Shown one piece after another: positions 48,101-58,631 of a stretch of 64,000 nucleotides of DNA. The position numbers and the translations under genes are program-made. Under the pieces are notes generated by a model. The model was not told the DNA's origin. It did not search any database and worked only from the letters and a program-made list of their open reading frames with translations. Location of the stretch: NCBI GenBank assembly GCA_013368315.1, contig JAACJM010000011.1:186001-250000 (forward strand), in the 5' to 3' direction. The DNA comes from Tetrapyrgos nigripes (Eukaryota; Basidiomycota; Agaricomycetes; Agaricales; Campanellaceae). Every line of letters starts with the position of its first letter. Position 1 is the first letter of the stretch.

Positions 48101-49360
48101 CTTGGGTTGCGTCGTTGAACCAGGGGCGAGGGTGGCAGTTTTAGGAACTTGCTTGACGGGTTCGTCCACGTCCATACTGTCGGTAGGACGAGTTTTCGCC
48201 TGCCGGTCGCCAGAGAGCTCTCGCAGAATCCAGCCAACACCCTTCTCTCGCATCGCTACCTCCACATTGACCCGCTCGTCAGCATCACTACGCATGAGCT
48301 TGGTGCACCAAACAATGACATCGCGATTTTTGAGGAATTTAGTGATGATGTGGAAGCTCTGGTACTCGAAGAGTTCCATGAGCTGGTTTTCGCAGTCACG
48401 GAGACTGGACTCGGAGCCAAGGACAGAGAGGACAGAGGCTGCTTTGTCGGCAGCAGTGACGGGATCGGGATAGACTTCGGTAATTTGCCGTTGGACCCAG
48501 AAACCGTCAATAGCGTGAGGAGAGACGATGTCTTTGTCGGCTTGAGCTTTCTTCGTCCGCGATGACTCTCCTCCGATGACCAGTTCCTCTTCGCCAACGT
48601 CACCCTCTGCCGCAGGAGTTCCTTCCTTTTCTCCTTCCTCCTCGTCCTCCTCGTCAGTGTCTTCCTTCACTTCAAACCCTTCCTCATCTTCATCCTCCTC
48701 CTCCTCTTCGTCGAACACCACGGCCACTCCGACTTCCTCGTCAATCTCTGCCTCCTTCTTCTCCATGTCGGGGTCAACCATGGCTTCGTCCTGATCACCA
48801 TAGTCCGTGATCTTCTTCGACAAATTGACGAGTTGAGCAAACGACTCAGACGTTATCGGCCCAATAACCTCTTCTAACTCCTTCTTCTTGTCGAAATCCT
48901 TCATTCCCTCGTTTTTCAACGTCTCCAACACCGTGTCAGCCGCAGACCGAACAATGTCCTGAGCTTGGTCACCAAGCGCGGTGTGGACAGACGACAGGAT
49001 CATTTCATACACTTCGCGCGTCTCTGCCGTCCGAGGTCGATAGGTAAGACCTTCAACGTCCTGGGTCGCCTCTATAATGTCCGCGTATCCAAAAGTCCCA
49101 GCATCGGCTTTGCGTTTTGGCTGCTTCTCTGAAGGCTCCTGGCGGTCAGCAGCTTTTTTCTTCTTCTTGTCCATGTCCTTTGGTGCTTGACGCTGTACTC
49201 GAGAACCCATCTCTCGAGGGTCTATTCGACCAACCAAGGAAGTAGGAGCGCCATCTGGCTCTTTGTCACGACGAGGAAGAGCTGTCCTGTCGGCAGAGAG
49301 AACGAGAGAGGAGATAGCACTGTAGTTGTACTGGGAAAGATCCTGCTTTTTGCCCGACAT
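42194..49360 (-). CDS. BRR2: Pre-mRNA-splicing helicase BRR2 (U5 snRNP 200K)
   Basis: A 2168-residue Ski2-like RNA helicase that unwinds U4/U6 during spliceosome activation. Thirteen exons on the minus strand: 49360-47798, 47743-46491, 46432-46123, 46055-45920, 45870-45822, 45766-45592, 45539-45430, 45380-44382, 44330-43937, 43882-43571, 43510-43354, 43301-43239, 43179-42194; introns 49-67 nt. The N-terminus ([16 protein letters not shown], then [16 protein letters not shown]) is specific to BRR2 rather than to the related ASCC3/Slh1. Cassette 1 is active-looking: PTGAGKT at 516-522 across intron 1, DEIH at 628-631, HHAGM and QMLGRAGRP. Cassette 2 has PTGSGKT near 1365 but degenerate DEVQ and QMMGRACRP, as expected for its pseudo-helicase role. 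Two Sec63 regions follow the cassettes. The acidic tail ends DKMQE. Length matches the family. Confidence 0.95.
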
Positions 49361-50107
49361 TGTCGTCGTCGTTGGCGTCAAGGTCGAAGTCGACCGTGAA
49401 GTATGCTAAGGGAAATTTCGCGGAACCGTGCTGAGGTAAGTCGTTGACACGTGACTTTTCAACCTTTGACTCGCGCCGACTCACCGACTCCCGACGCGGC
49501 GGCTTGCTCATTATGAGCGTAACTTGAATGGTATACAGGCATGGCAAGCTTCAAGTTCGGTAGAAAACCTTCTCAGCTGCATCTCCGATACAAGCACTAC
49601 ACCAATCAACGTTTCAAGGCTCAAGCTCAAAATTCACTGATTCATCCACTGTTCTTCCGAGCTTATTGCTTCCGAATCTGGATCCAAAATGTTGCCACTG
49701 TTGGTAACCGACGCCGTCACCTTCTGCGTGTTTAACAAGGTGGTCTACCGTCTGCAAAGGTCTCAGAGTATCTAAGGTAGGTTCACCTTCCGTAAGTTAT
49801 TCTTCAGCTAACCGTTATGTACTAGTTTCTCTGTGACAATCATCTTCTCTCAGAACTGTCAGTCCAAGGCTGAGGTTCCCGCTGAGCGCCCACTGTCTCT
49901 CAGCCGAATCCAAAACGAAAGAGATATGTATCATTGCTATGTCCAAAAGATGCTTTAATTTCAGTCTTGGCATGTATGTTCTACTTTTGGGCTGTCACTG
50001 GTTTGATCGACGCCTTGCTGACTTAAAAGCGCTACCACTATTGTAAGAAACACCCTTTTTTGCCTTCGCGCCCTCTTTCTCTTTCCTGAAGAAGGCGGCA
50101 TTTGTTT
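49361..50107. other. Divergent promoter region between BRR2 and the membrane-protein gene
   Basis: 747 bp between two divergent start codons. A 64-codon frame at 49541-49735 (plus) and a short frame beginning near 49690 are visible, but neither extends across believable introns. I see no recognisable gene. Confidence 0.4.
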
Positions 50108-51494
50108 ATGGCCAGCCTTTGGTCTGTCGTTGACGACACCGACAATCGCATTGAGTACTCCGGAGATTGGAGCGAAGGAACTCTTGATACCTTGCGGGAT
50201 GAGGACGTGGTTGTATCTTCAGGAAAGAGCTTATTTACCCACAAAAACACCCTCCACGCAACAAGCATCAACTCTTCATCATTTACATTTCGATATAACG
50301 GTACGTCACAAAATCTCTTGCGAAAAAGACTACATAATAATCATTTAAAACACCTCTCTGTCCATATAGGAACAACCCCGGCCCGAGTGGTTGGACATCA
50401 TCCTAATGGCATCAACTTCACCGTTCAATGTTTTCTAGATGGACAGTCAGGAGGTCCTATCGACATACATGGCTTCGACGTCTTCTCTCCAGACTTAATG
50501 ATCCTCAATGGACAAATCTGCGAAGGTGGAACCACGTCGCAGCAATCTGGAGAACACGAGCTCGTTTTCAATATCTTCAACATTGCGAGGGACTTCGAGT
50601 CTATATCCCCTACCTTAGACGCCTTCTACCTTGATTACATTATATATCAACTTCCACCTAATGACACCGTCGATGGAGATGTTTTGAAACTAGGGGATAC
50701 GTGGAGGATAAACGACCCTTCTACAAGTTCGTCACAACCACAGTCAGAAAACTTGGCCCAAGTGGCGCTCAGCTCTGGGTGGCAAACCATAGGCCAGTTC
50801 GTAAACACAACAACCTCTGGAGCGTCTATCAACGTGACATTTAATGGTCAGTACTCTTACATCGCTTTGTCTCCTTGCCTAACTCACATATACACATACA
50901 GGCACAGAGATATCCGTATTTTCCGGGAACACTGGCTCAGCCTTTCTTTCCTATCAGTTGGACGATGAGCCCCCAGTAGGACCTGGCTCAGGGACCTCAG
51001 ACACAGGCATTCACTTCGACATCGATCAGGTCTTGTACAACTTTTCCTCCCTCTCCCCAGGTCAACATACACTAGTCGTGAAGCGCAATGACTCACAGTC
51101 AACGACCCCATCAGTCTTACACCACTTCTTCGTCACCTCACAAAATTCCTTATCTTCGTCTCCGAACCGTCTGCAAGGCAGAGTAATTGGTGGAATAGTC
51201 GCTGGTGTGGTTGGGTTCTTTATACTCAGTGGGCTGGTCCTATGGATATGGAGGAAAAGACGGCTTCAACGGGGACGTCGGTTCCGGGACAGTTTCGCGC
51301 CAGTCTTGGTCCATTCGGCTGGCTATCCTATTTCCAATAGTACCTCTCAGCTGATAGTACCACCTTTTACACATGCAGCAGGGCAAGATAGTGCCTGGAG
51401 CGAAGGTTCCCACAAACAGGCTCATACGAGCCAGCATGGTTCAATCAGTGATTGTCAAAATGAACTTCCTCCGCGTTACACAGCGGAGGCGTAG
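50108..51494 (+). CDS. Single-span membrane protein, unknown function
   Basis: A 420-residue protein of a type frequent in Agaricomycetes. Exons: 50108-50300, 50370-50846, 50902-51494. It opens with VDDTDNRIEYSGDW, the start of a beta-rich extracellular region that continues for about 290 residues with many Asn-x-Ser/Thr sites. A Ser-rich stalk follows, then LQGRVIGGIVAGVVGFF opening a transmembrane helix at about 318-340, a basic stop-transfer WRKRR, and a 75-residue cytoplasmic tail. No cleavable signal peptide is visible at the chosen start, so either the helix acts as the membrane anchor signal or an upstream exon is missed. It converges with the P450 gene 92 bp downstream. Its tail is duplicated at 58338-58480 and a relic lies at 6232-6515. 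Confidence 0.75.
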
Positions 51495-51586
51495 TCAGTA
51501 GCTTAAGCGTATTTAATATAATGGTATTACACGGGTTTCTCTCCCTCGCATTCCTTCCCTTCAAAGCAGGTCTACCCTACGGCACC

Positions 51587-53867
51587 CTACTCTTCCTTGA
51601 AAATGCGCCTAATCTGTTCTGGACTTTGTCTAGCTTCGAACCTCGCTTTAAAAGGCAAAGGGTGGATATTTGCGGAGCTCGTGAATGCCATCGTGTCGAT
51701 AGGTGAGTTTGGGTCCTCAGAGATACGGAAGGCCCAGAGTAGCAGCGCCGTGTTGATAAAGACGGACCTGGGAGAAGAATCAGAGTCAAATACAGAAAAG
51801 AAGAATAGATAGGAAGGCGAAGTAAGTCCAACGAAGGAGGTATAGAGGCTGAAAGGAATGGTCACATACCTATTGGCTACATGATGCCCCACGCAAATCC
51901 TTCTACCAAATCCAAAGTTGATGTTCCTCAAGTCCTCCCTGACAGTTCCCTCCTTCGTGATCCAGCGTAGAGGATTGAAGGTATCCGGGTCCGGGAATAC
52001 CTCTGGGTCCTTGAAGATAGACCTAGAGAGTACCATGCATGTTCAGTACAAATCCCGAGAAGAACGTGAAGCGAAGCAGAAAGGAAGACATGTACTCACC
52101 AGTGGCTTCCTATCACAGTTGCGCCAGCCGGGATATGATAGTTTCTCTGTAGATACCATGGATGGCTCTGTTAGCGGATAGGTCATGTCCAGTTACCATG
52201 ATGCACTACTCACCCAGAAAATATCATTGGTAGCCCTATGCGCAAATCCTGAACACACGTCATGAATTTGCTGCGACCGTCTGGGAGGCTCATTTACTCA
52301 CCAGTAACACTAACGGGCCTCCTGTGCTCAGGAAAGTCAAAATACAATCAGACTTTTACGCCCATGGGATGCCGAAGACTGCCACTCACCAGCGGTATGT
52401 TTCCAAAAAGAACGCCGTCGTGAGCGGCAACGACGCTTGGTCAGCGAATGAGGGGCCTACAAAGTCCCAAACAGCGATGAGAAATCATGGGAAATCCATT
52501 CGTTGCAGTAGAGTTACACATGTGAGTGGTACTCACATCTATTCAAACCGACCACCCTATCCAATTCCTCCTGAACCTTAGCTTGTATTTCAGGGTGTGT
52601 AGCAGCAGACATGATAACTATACTTATAGCAGCTGCGGTCTAAGGAACGAAAATCGGAGGATAAGTTAGGAGAGAGGACAGGAAGTAATCATGACACTCA
52701 CTGTGTCGGACCCAGCACCAAACATCGACCCAGCAAGATACGCTAATTCATTATCGGACAGCTCATATTTTGTCTGATTCTCAATGAGGTACCTTGCAAA
52801 GCAAGGTTGCACATCTTCTCCTGCATTCTGAAACCATAAAGCCTTTCAGCATTTACAGAGCCTCGAGTAAATGACGTTCTACTCACCATTTTCACTCGTA
52901 CTGCATCCAGCTGCGACCGAAAAAGTTGCAGTTCTTCACGATGGAAAGCTTTTAATTCCGAAAGATATCCTGGAACATAACGCAGCAGAGGGAAACTATC
53001 CACGAGGTATGTTCCTGGCCGAATAGCTGCTCCCAATCGCGAGAGACATATATTAACTTTCTGGACCTCGGGATCGGAATAGGATGTAGGCGTGGTCTTT
53101 CCATATGTGAGGCTCATGATGACACTAGCTGCATATCTACAGTGTCGCGTTAGTTAATGCATATAGATCGCGATGTGGGGACTGACGCACCGTCTTCCAT
53201 GAGCTTGATGATTCTGTGGGTCCTTGAGAATGTCCAATACAACGTTTTTGGCATTTGTGAGTTGCATTGGCTCATAGTCGACTGCAACCTTTTCTTGAAG
53301 ACGCGAATGTAGTGCTCTGGGACAGCAAGATTGAGACAAGGGGAACAGAGGACATAGGCAAGCCGACTCACCTTCTGAGTTTCTTCAGCCGTGCTCCAGC
53401 ACCCACTATCAAGGTTCGCATTCCACCTGACAAAGTTTCTCCGGCAGCAATGGACAGAGGTCGGTCAGTCAAAGAAGCTCCTTCTTTCTCCATTATCGCA
53501 ATTGCGGGCTGAAAATGTCTCTCGTCAGTTTAATACACTGCGAAGCTAGGATGAACATTACTCACCTCATACCTCCCTATGACAACAACCACGCCCACTC
53601 CACGTCTGAACGAGTACACCGGCCCATATTCTCTGGTCCACTCCTCAAATTTGAGATGTTGGCTTCATGACAAGTCAGTACCATTTTATTCAAGCAAGAA
53701 CGGAAAACGCACTTTTTGGACGGGAGACTAGTCCCAAAGAGCCAGTTCCCAGGAGGTCCAGGAGGTAAAGGCAGGCTGGACTTGACCAGGTAACGACGAA
53801 TGGTATAGTATGCGCCAAGGCACAGCAGCAGAAGAAAGCTTGCAGTGATGACGGTCCGATTAGACAT
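51587..53867 (-). CDS. Cytochrome P450 (copy 1)
   Basis: A 498-residue membrane-anchored monooxygenase. Thirteen exons on the minus strand: 53867-53713, 53662-53566, 53508-53372, 53316-53191, 53136-52887, 52827-52702, 52639-52537, 52456-52390, 52321-52302 (20 nt), 52248-52214, 52146-52100, 52022-51870, 51767-51587. N-terminal helix at about 7-24 then the Pro-rich hinge PLPPGPPGNW; I-helix FGAGSDTTAA near 291-300; ExxR as ETYR at 350-353; PERF-equivalent FNPLRW near 403-408; heme loop FGFGRRICVG with the axial Cys at 431. All P450 essentials are present, so it should be functional. It needs a P450 reductase encoded elsewhere. Substrate and CYP family are not assignable by eye. Confidence 0.92.
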
Positions 53868-53899
53868 TTCTCTGTGGCAGTGGTCTTTGAGCCAAAGCG

Positions 53900-53905
53900 T
53901 TTATA
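53900..53905 (-). promoter_or_regulatory. TATA-like box of P450 copy 1
   Basis: TATAAA on the minus strand, 33 bases upstream of the ATG at 53867. It is conserved at the same distance in copy 2, which implies a very short 5' leader if it is used. Confidence 0.45.
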
Positions 53906-54129
53906 TTTGTCTTATGCGTGAGAGGGAGCCGTTATCCAAGGGGTCAGCGGACTCTTCGACAAACCAAACGGATGTACCCACGTTTACTATGTACAGATGT
54001 AAAAGCCTCACGTACATAGGTAGCGGCGTAATTCACACTCACTCACTCACTCACAATATATACACACGAAGTGTAGTACTGTATATATAATCGTCAGTCT
54101 GGATACTCGAGACTACTCACTCACGTAAT

Positions 54130-55608
54130 TTTTATCATACCGCGTCCGATGCGAACGCGCATCGTCCATAAAGAATGGACGACGGTGGACCCAGTAATTA
54201 ATTCACCGGCTAAAACTTGTCAATGAGTATTAGTCGACTGATATACTTGGCAGGATCCAACATACTCACCTGAGTGAAACTACCTCGCAGACTCTGCGAG
54301 TACGATGTGCTCATCAAGGAGCGAGATACTATGCACGGACGTGGTGGTTGATGGCAAGAGCAAATAATTTGTCCGTGTTTAGGGCCCGGGCAGTATCTTT
54401 GACGTCGACGTCGACCATCGTCATCAACAGTGAACAGACTATAGCTTTCAGTCCTGCAGTCAAATGCATCTTGCAGTTTCTTCATCAAAAATGTCATAAA
54501 ACAACCCTCAAATTGCTCCCCAGTTCAACTCTTAGAGTCGCTGTTTTTGCCAAACGCTTTACTATGGCTGGGATGATTATGGTCGCATGCATCAACTACT
54601 CAAGCCTGTTTCTGACAGACGTATACCTTGTTAGTCTAACGAAAGTTTTGATGTGACCTGCTGACGGATAGCCTTCAACGGATCTCTGGCCAGGATTGGT
54701 TATGAATATACGAATGGCCATCTACAAGTCTCAAGAAATTCTTGCTCAAGAAATCCAGGGCCTAGTCTTTTGTTTGATAGGGCGCTGAAAGGAATCCTCA
54801 GTTGATACCTCATAAGTATTAACGGACCACTCTATAAAGTTTAAACACATTCATCTTCTTTATGATGGTACTCTCATGGCCATCACAAAAAAAGACGCTC
54901 AGTTATAATCCCATTCTGAATATTACAATGGATCATGATCCAATGCAATAAGGTTAGAACCTAATAGATCGTCATTTTTTGTGATGTACTCTCACTGGGC
55001 CACAACTCCCATGACCTAAAACTAAATGGTAAATGTGGTAAATACAGCTCAAGTCTCCAACGCAGGGCAACTTACCGAAAGTCCTCATCTACTCTGAGCG
55101 CTCCTCTCTTAACCAAGCCGATATACTATGGACCTCAGTTCCTCGATGATCTTCGACGCCATAACTATGAAAGGCTGCGTTCCTTCGTTTGGTATATGTT
55201 ATCATCTTTTTGGTTGTCCTTCGAGTCTCGACGTCCTTCTAGTATCTGAACGAGACGCCGATCATACACCGAGATTCTTCAAGACTCGAGAGTAGGGATA
55301 TAATCGGTTGACCGGTCCAAAAGGCTCTGGATCAGGCGATTATCTGGTACAAACGGAGCCACTGGACAGAGCTGTTGGTTAGACGTGGTGGGAAGAGAAG
55401 GGTATATGAACTGTCGTCATTTCTGAGATAGATGGATTGATTGAAGGCCCGGTTCGCATTCGTTGTAAGTCGATATGTTGGAAGATAGCATCTGAAAGAT
55501 GTGAAGAATGTAAGTGGTATACTCAGTCTGGTAATAACGAATTACCTACCGATTCCAGCAATTTCGCCATAGCTTGGATAAATTCCGTCGTGAACTTATC
55601 AGAGAGCT
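54130..55608. other. Gene-free part of duplication unit 1
   Basis: Upstream region of the first P450 and spacer toward the HET-tail relic. It aligns with about 61025-62530 in unit 2 with many small indels. No gene of its own was found. Confidence 0.5.
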
Positions 55609-55668
55609 CTAAATACGACATGACCGCTGAAGCTTTTCAGAGAAGGGCAAGGTGTCACGAGCTCGATG
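55609..55668 (-). pseudogene. C-terminal tail relic of a HET-domain gene
   Basis: The minus strand reads ARDTLPFSEKLQRSC and then a stop, against ARDILPFSEDLQRSC at the end of the HET gene at 62527-63873. Only the last 15-20 codons are left; the sequence further upstream on the minus strand is unrelated. It marks the right-hand end of duplication unit 1. Confidence 0.8.
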
Positions 55669-56017
55669 ATTCTCGGAAATCTCTCGAAAGCTGACAATGA
55701 ACGCGAAAGACCCAGTGGCATCTCGATGGTATGAACGGATTAGGTCGGAAGATATTTTTCTTTGGTCGACATCGATATGTCTGACTGAATCCAGGACTAC
55801 ACTGAGATCAAGGCGCAAAATCTGCAAGCCACGAACAGCGCCCATACCGCCCTTTCCCGCTGCTGATCGTCTAACTGCAAACTAAAGTTCGGCGTGTTAG
55901 GGCTAGTGTAGATGATCCACATGGTCTCCTGAGCGAAGCGCCTGAGATCCACCTAGTTTGCGCTTTCATTTAAGAACACAGCGATGCTTGCCCAACTACT
56001 TCAACTACGTCGGGGCC

Positions 56018-58140
56018 ATGTCCAAGTCCTTCCTTCTCCTTCTCCTTCTCACTCTCACCGTCTCTGCGCAACAACTCCAATTCCAATCACGTCCCGACCT
56101 CGTACCCACCCCATGGAACATCACTTTCACGAACACTTCCTCCTCCTCAACTAGTGGAGAAGGCTTCATCTTCATGGCCCCGCTCGGCCCCGCCCCCGCC
56201 CCCACCGGTCTCATGATATTCGACAACGACGGGAACCTTGTCTACCTCAAGAACTCTGATGTCTTCCTCAACCTCAACGGATCCAATTCTGCTGTCTTTG
56301 ATTTTCGTCCGCAACGTTGGATTTCTTCTGACGATGGGAACGGTAAATCTGTCAATGACACGTTTTTGACGTTATGGGCAGGAACCGTTAACCCTCACGG
56401 ATTTGGAAAGGGTAGAGTGTTTTTGTTGGATCATGGGTATGAGGTGGTGAAGAATTTTACGGCGGTGAATGGGAGTGATTTTCATGAGGTGGGTGTCACG
56501 CCGCGTTACTTCTCTTCGTTTCTTCAAGTCGTGTACCAATATCACCATTGAAACAGTTCCACATAAACTCCGACGGAACAGCCGTCACCACCATCTACAA
56601 CCTCGTCGAGGGCATCGACACGACGTCTATATCTCCGTTGGGTCAACAAGATTCGTTTGTCTGGGATGCGTGTGCGCAGGAGTTGTATATTGCTTCTGGT
56701 GGGTCTCTTTTCTTTTCTTTTCTTACTTGTGTCTTATTATTTAAGTCTTTTTATCTTTCTTTCTCCTTGAACAGGCAACCCAACAAACAACTTCCTCTTC
56801 TGCGCCCTATCTCCCGTCTCTCCCCGGTCTACAGGGCCTATATCCGTATCAGACAGCTTCACCACCCCAGCCACCCCTCCAACAGATTCTAACAACGGTT
56901 GGGATTATGTCCATTTTAACTCGGCGGAGAAAGACGCAGCAGGGAATTATCTGATTTCAGCGAGACATACACATAGTGTTTATTATGTTGATGGGTGAGT
57001 CGAGTTGAGTCTTCGTTTCGTATCGTTTGCCTTTCTTCCATTTCGTTGCTTCGTCTCCTTCCTGTGCTGACGCTGATGCTGATGCTGCTACATACGCAGA
57101 TCAACTTCCCAAATCATATGGGCCCTCGGGGCTTCCACCATCCAAATAGATCCTTCGCGTCCATCTGTCCCTTCGTCCCACCCCTCCAACTTTACCGGGG
57201 ATGGCAATGACTTTAGTTGGCAGCATGATGCGAGGTGGGTTGGTGAGAGGGGGCTGAGTGGGGGTGAGTGTGTATCTATCTTTGTATTTCTACTTTCTTT
57301 TCTTCCGAATGTGTACTGTGTCTCTTGTCTCTTGTCTTTTTCTTGTCTCCTTCCATCCGTCATCTCATCTCACTGTTCTCATACTAACGTCCCCCTCCCT
57401 GTTCCTCATCCTATCTTCCAGACGACATCCGCTCAGCCAACTCAGGCAACGCCTCCGGAACCCTAGGCGGCAAACGTCGTCTAACCATATACGATAACGG
57501 CTCTAGCGGCTTGCCCTCCTCTAGAACCGAATCCCGTGGTCTTCTCATCGAACTCGACTTCTCCCAGTCCCCTTGGACCGCTTCCATCCTCACATCATAC
57601 CACTCCCCCGGCGGCGAAACAACCCTCCTAAGCACAAGCCAAGGAAACCTCCAATTCCTCTCTGATCACCCCGAGTTAAACTCTGATAATGTATTTATGA
57701 GTTATGGGGGTTTACCGGTTTTTGCAGAGTATACACGAGAGGGGGATACAGTGAGGGTGGTTCATTATGGTACGAGCGGTGTCCAGGGGTATAGAATCTT
57801 CCGAGCAATATGGGATGGGACGCCTGTGTCCCGTCCGGATGTGGCGGTGGATGCAGATGTGGGGATGGTGTTCGTATCGTGGAATGGTGCAACGAGGGTG
57901 GTGAAGTGGCGTCTTACTCAAGGGTCTGACTCCTTTTCGTTGGGGAACACGACGGATGTGGATAAACAAGGATTCGAGACGGCTATCGCTATAGACACGA
58001 CCCCGGAGGTTTTACAAGTGAGTGCGTTGGATAAAGATGGGAATGTATTGGCGAAGAGTAATGTAGTTAGTGTGCAGGACGGGAGTATCGTTGCGGAGGG
58101 ACAGGATGGGGTTAAGGCGAGTAGTAATACGGATGCTTGA
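56018..58140 (+). CDS. Arylsulfotransferase-like secreted protein
   Basis: A 571-residue protein of the fungal Arylsulfotran_2 family (PF14269), related to PAPS-independent aryl sulfotransferases that move sulfate between phenolic compounds; activity of fungal members is little tested. Exons: 56018-56488, 56557-56698, 56775-56994, 57100-57263, 57422-58140. A signal peptide (MSKSFLLLLLLTLTVSAQQ) leads to a beta-propeller-type region with family landmarks: GLMIFDNDGNLVYLKN, FHINSDGTAVTTIYN, WDYVHFNSAEKDAAGNYLIS, ARHTHSVYYVDG, IIWALG, then FSWQHDARW. The pattern of the HxxN and ARH-type residues expected in the fold is kept. Many Asn-x-Ser/Thr sites suit secretion. It lies exactly between the two duplication units. 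The frame may be truncated at the very end by a small duplication. Confidence 0.85.
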
Positions 58141-58337
58141 CGGATGCGAGTACGGGGAATAATGGGACGGGGACAAGTGGTGGTGGGGATGATATTGCGA
58201 GGGTTAGTGTTAGGATGATCTTAGGGCTGTGAGGATATAGGCTTGGGTTGGCTCGGACGGACGGTCCTGACTTACGTTGCTCGACTTGCTACTTCACTTC
58301 CCCTCCTTTCTCTTGCTTTCCTTTTTCCACTTTCACT

Positions 58338-58480
58338 TAGGGTTGCCGCAAACATGGCCATGCTCATACGGATATTGGACGGAGAACGAGCCAGCATGAT
58401 TCAATCAGTGATTGTCAAAGTGATAGAAGGCATGAGTCTCCTCCGCCTTACACGGAGGCGTAGTCAGTATATAGCTTAAG
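58338..58480 (+). pseudogene. Tail relic of the single-span membrane-protein gene
   Basis: Matches the last about 90 bp of the gene ending at 51494: GCTCATAC, GAGCCAGCATG, TTCAATCAGTGATTGTCAAA, and GGAGGCGTAGTCAGTA next to the stop. It has an 18-bp insertion and other indels that break the frame. It marks the left end of duplication unit 2. Confidence 0.85.
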
Positions 58481-58631
58481 GCCGTCCGGAAGACCTAGAT
58501 CAATTGGTACGCAGCGCTCGTTAAGCCCATACGCACGCATATTTTGCACATTTGTGGTTGTATCGTATTTAATGTAATCGTACTACACGGGTTTCTGTCC
58601 CCCTTCAAAGCAGGCCTACCGCTATAGCATC

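Larger units (their letters stand above)
51404..55670. repeat. Segmental duplication, unit 1
   Basis: Matches 58338-62605 in the same orientation. It spans the last about 90 bp of the membrane-protein gene, the first P450 gene, its upstream region and a fragment matching the 3' end of the HET gene. Coding parts are nearly identical; the upstream region differs by indels, including about 120 bp at roughly 53970-54125 (with a CACT microsatellite) present only here. Confidence 0.9.

Noticed and set aside
47405..48794. Several plus-strand frames across BRR2 exons
   Set aside because: Antisense shadows of a well-supported conserved gene.
49541..49735. 64-codon frame between BRR2 and the membrane-protein gene
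   Set aside because: No recognisable sequence and no believable introns linking it onward.
55697..55845. Upstream part of the minus-strand frame that ends in the HET tail
   Set aside because: Only the last 15-20 codons match the HET gene; the remainder has no counterpart and is probably a chance fusion at the duplication edge.
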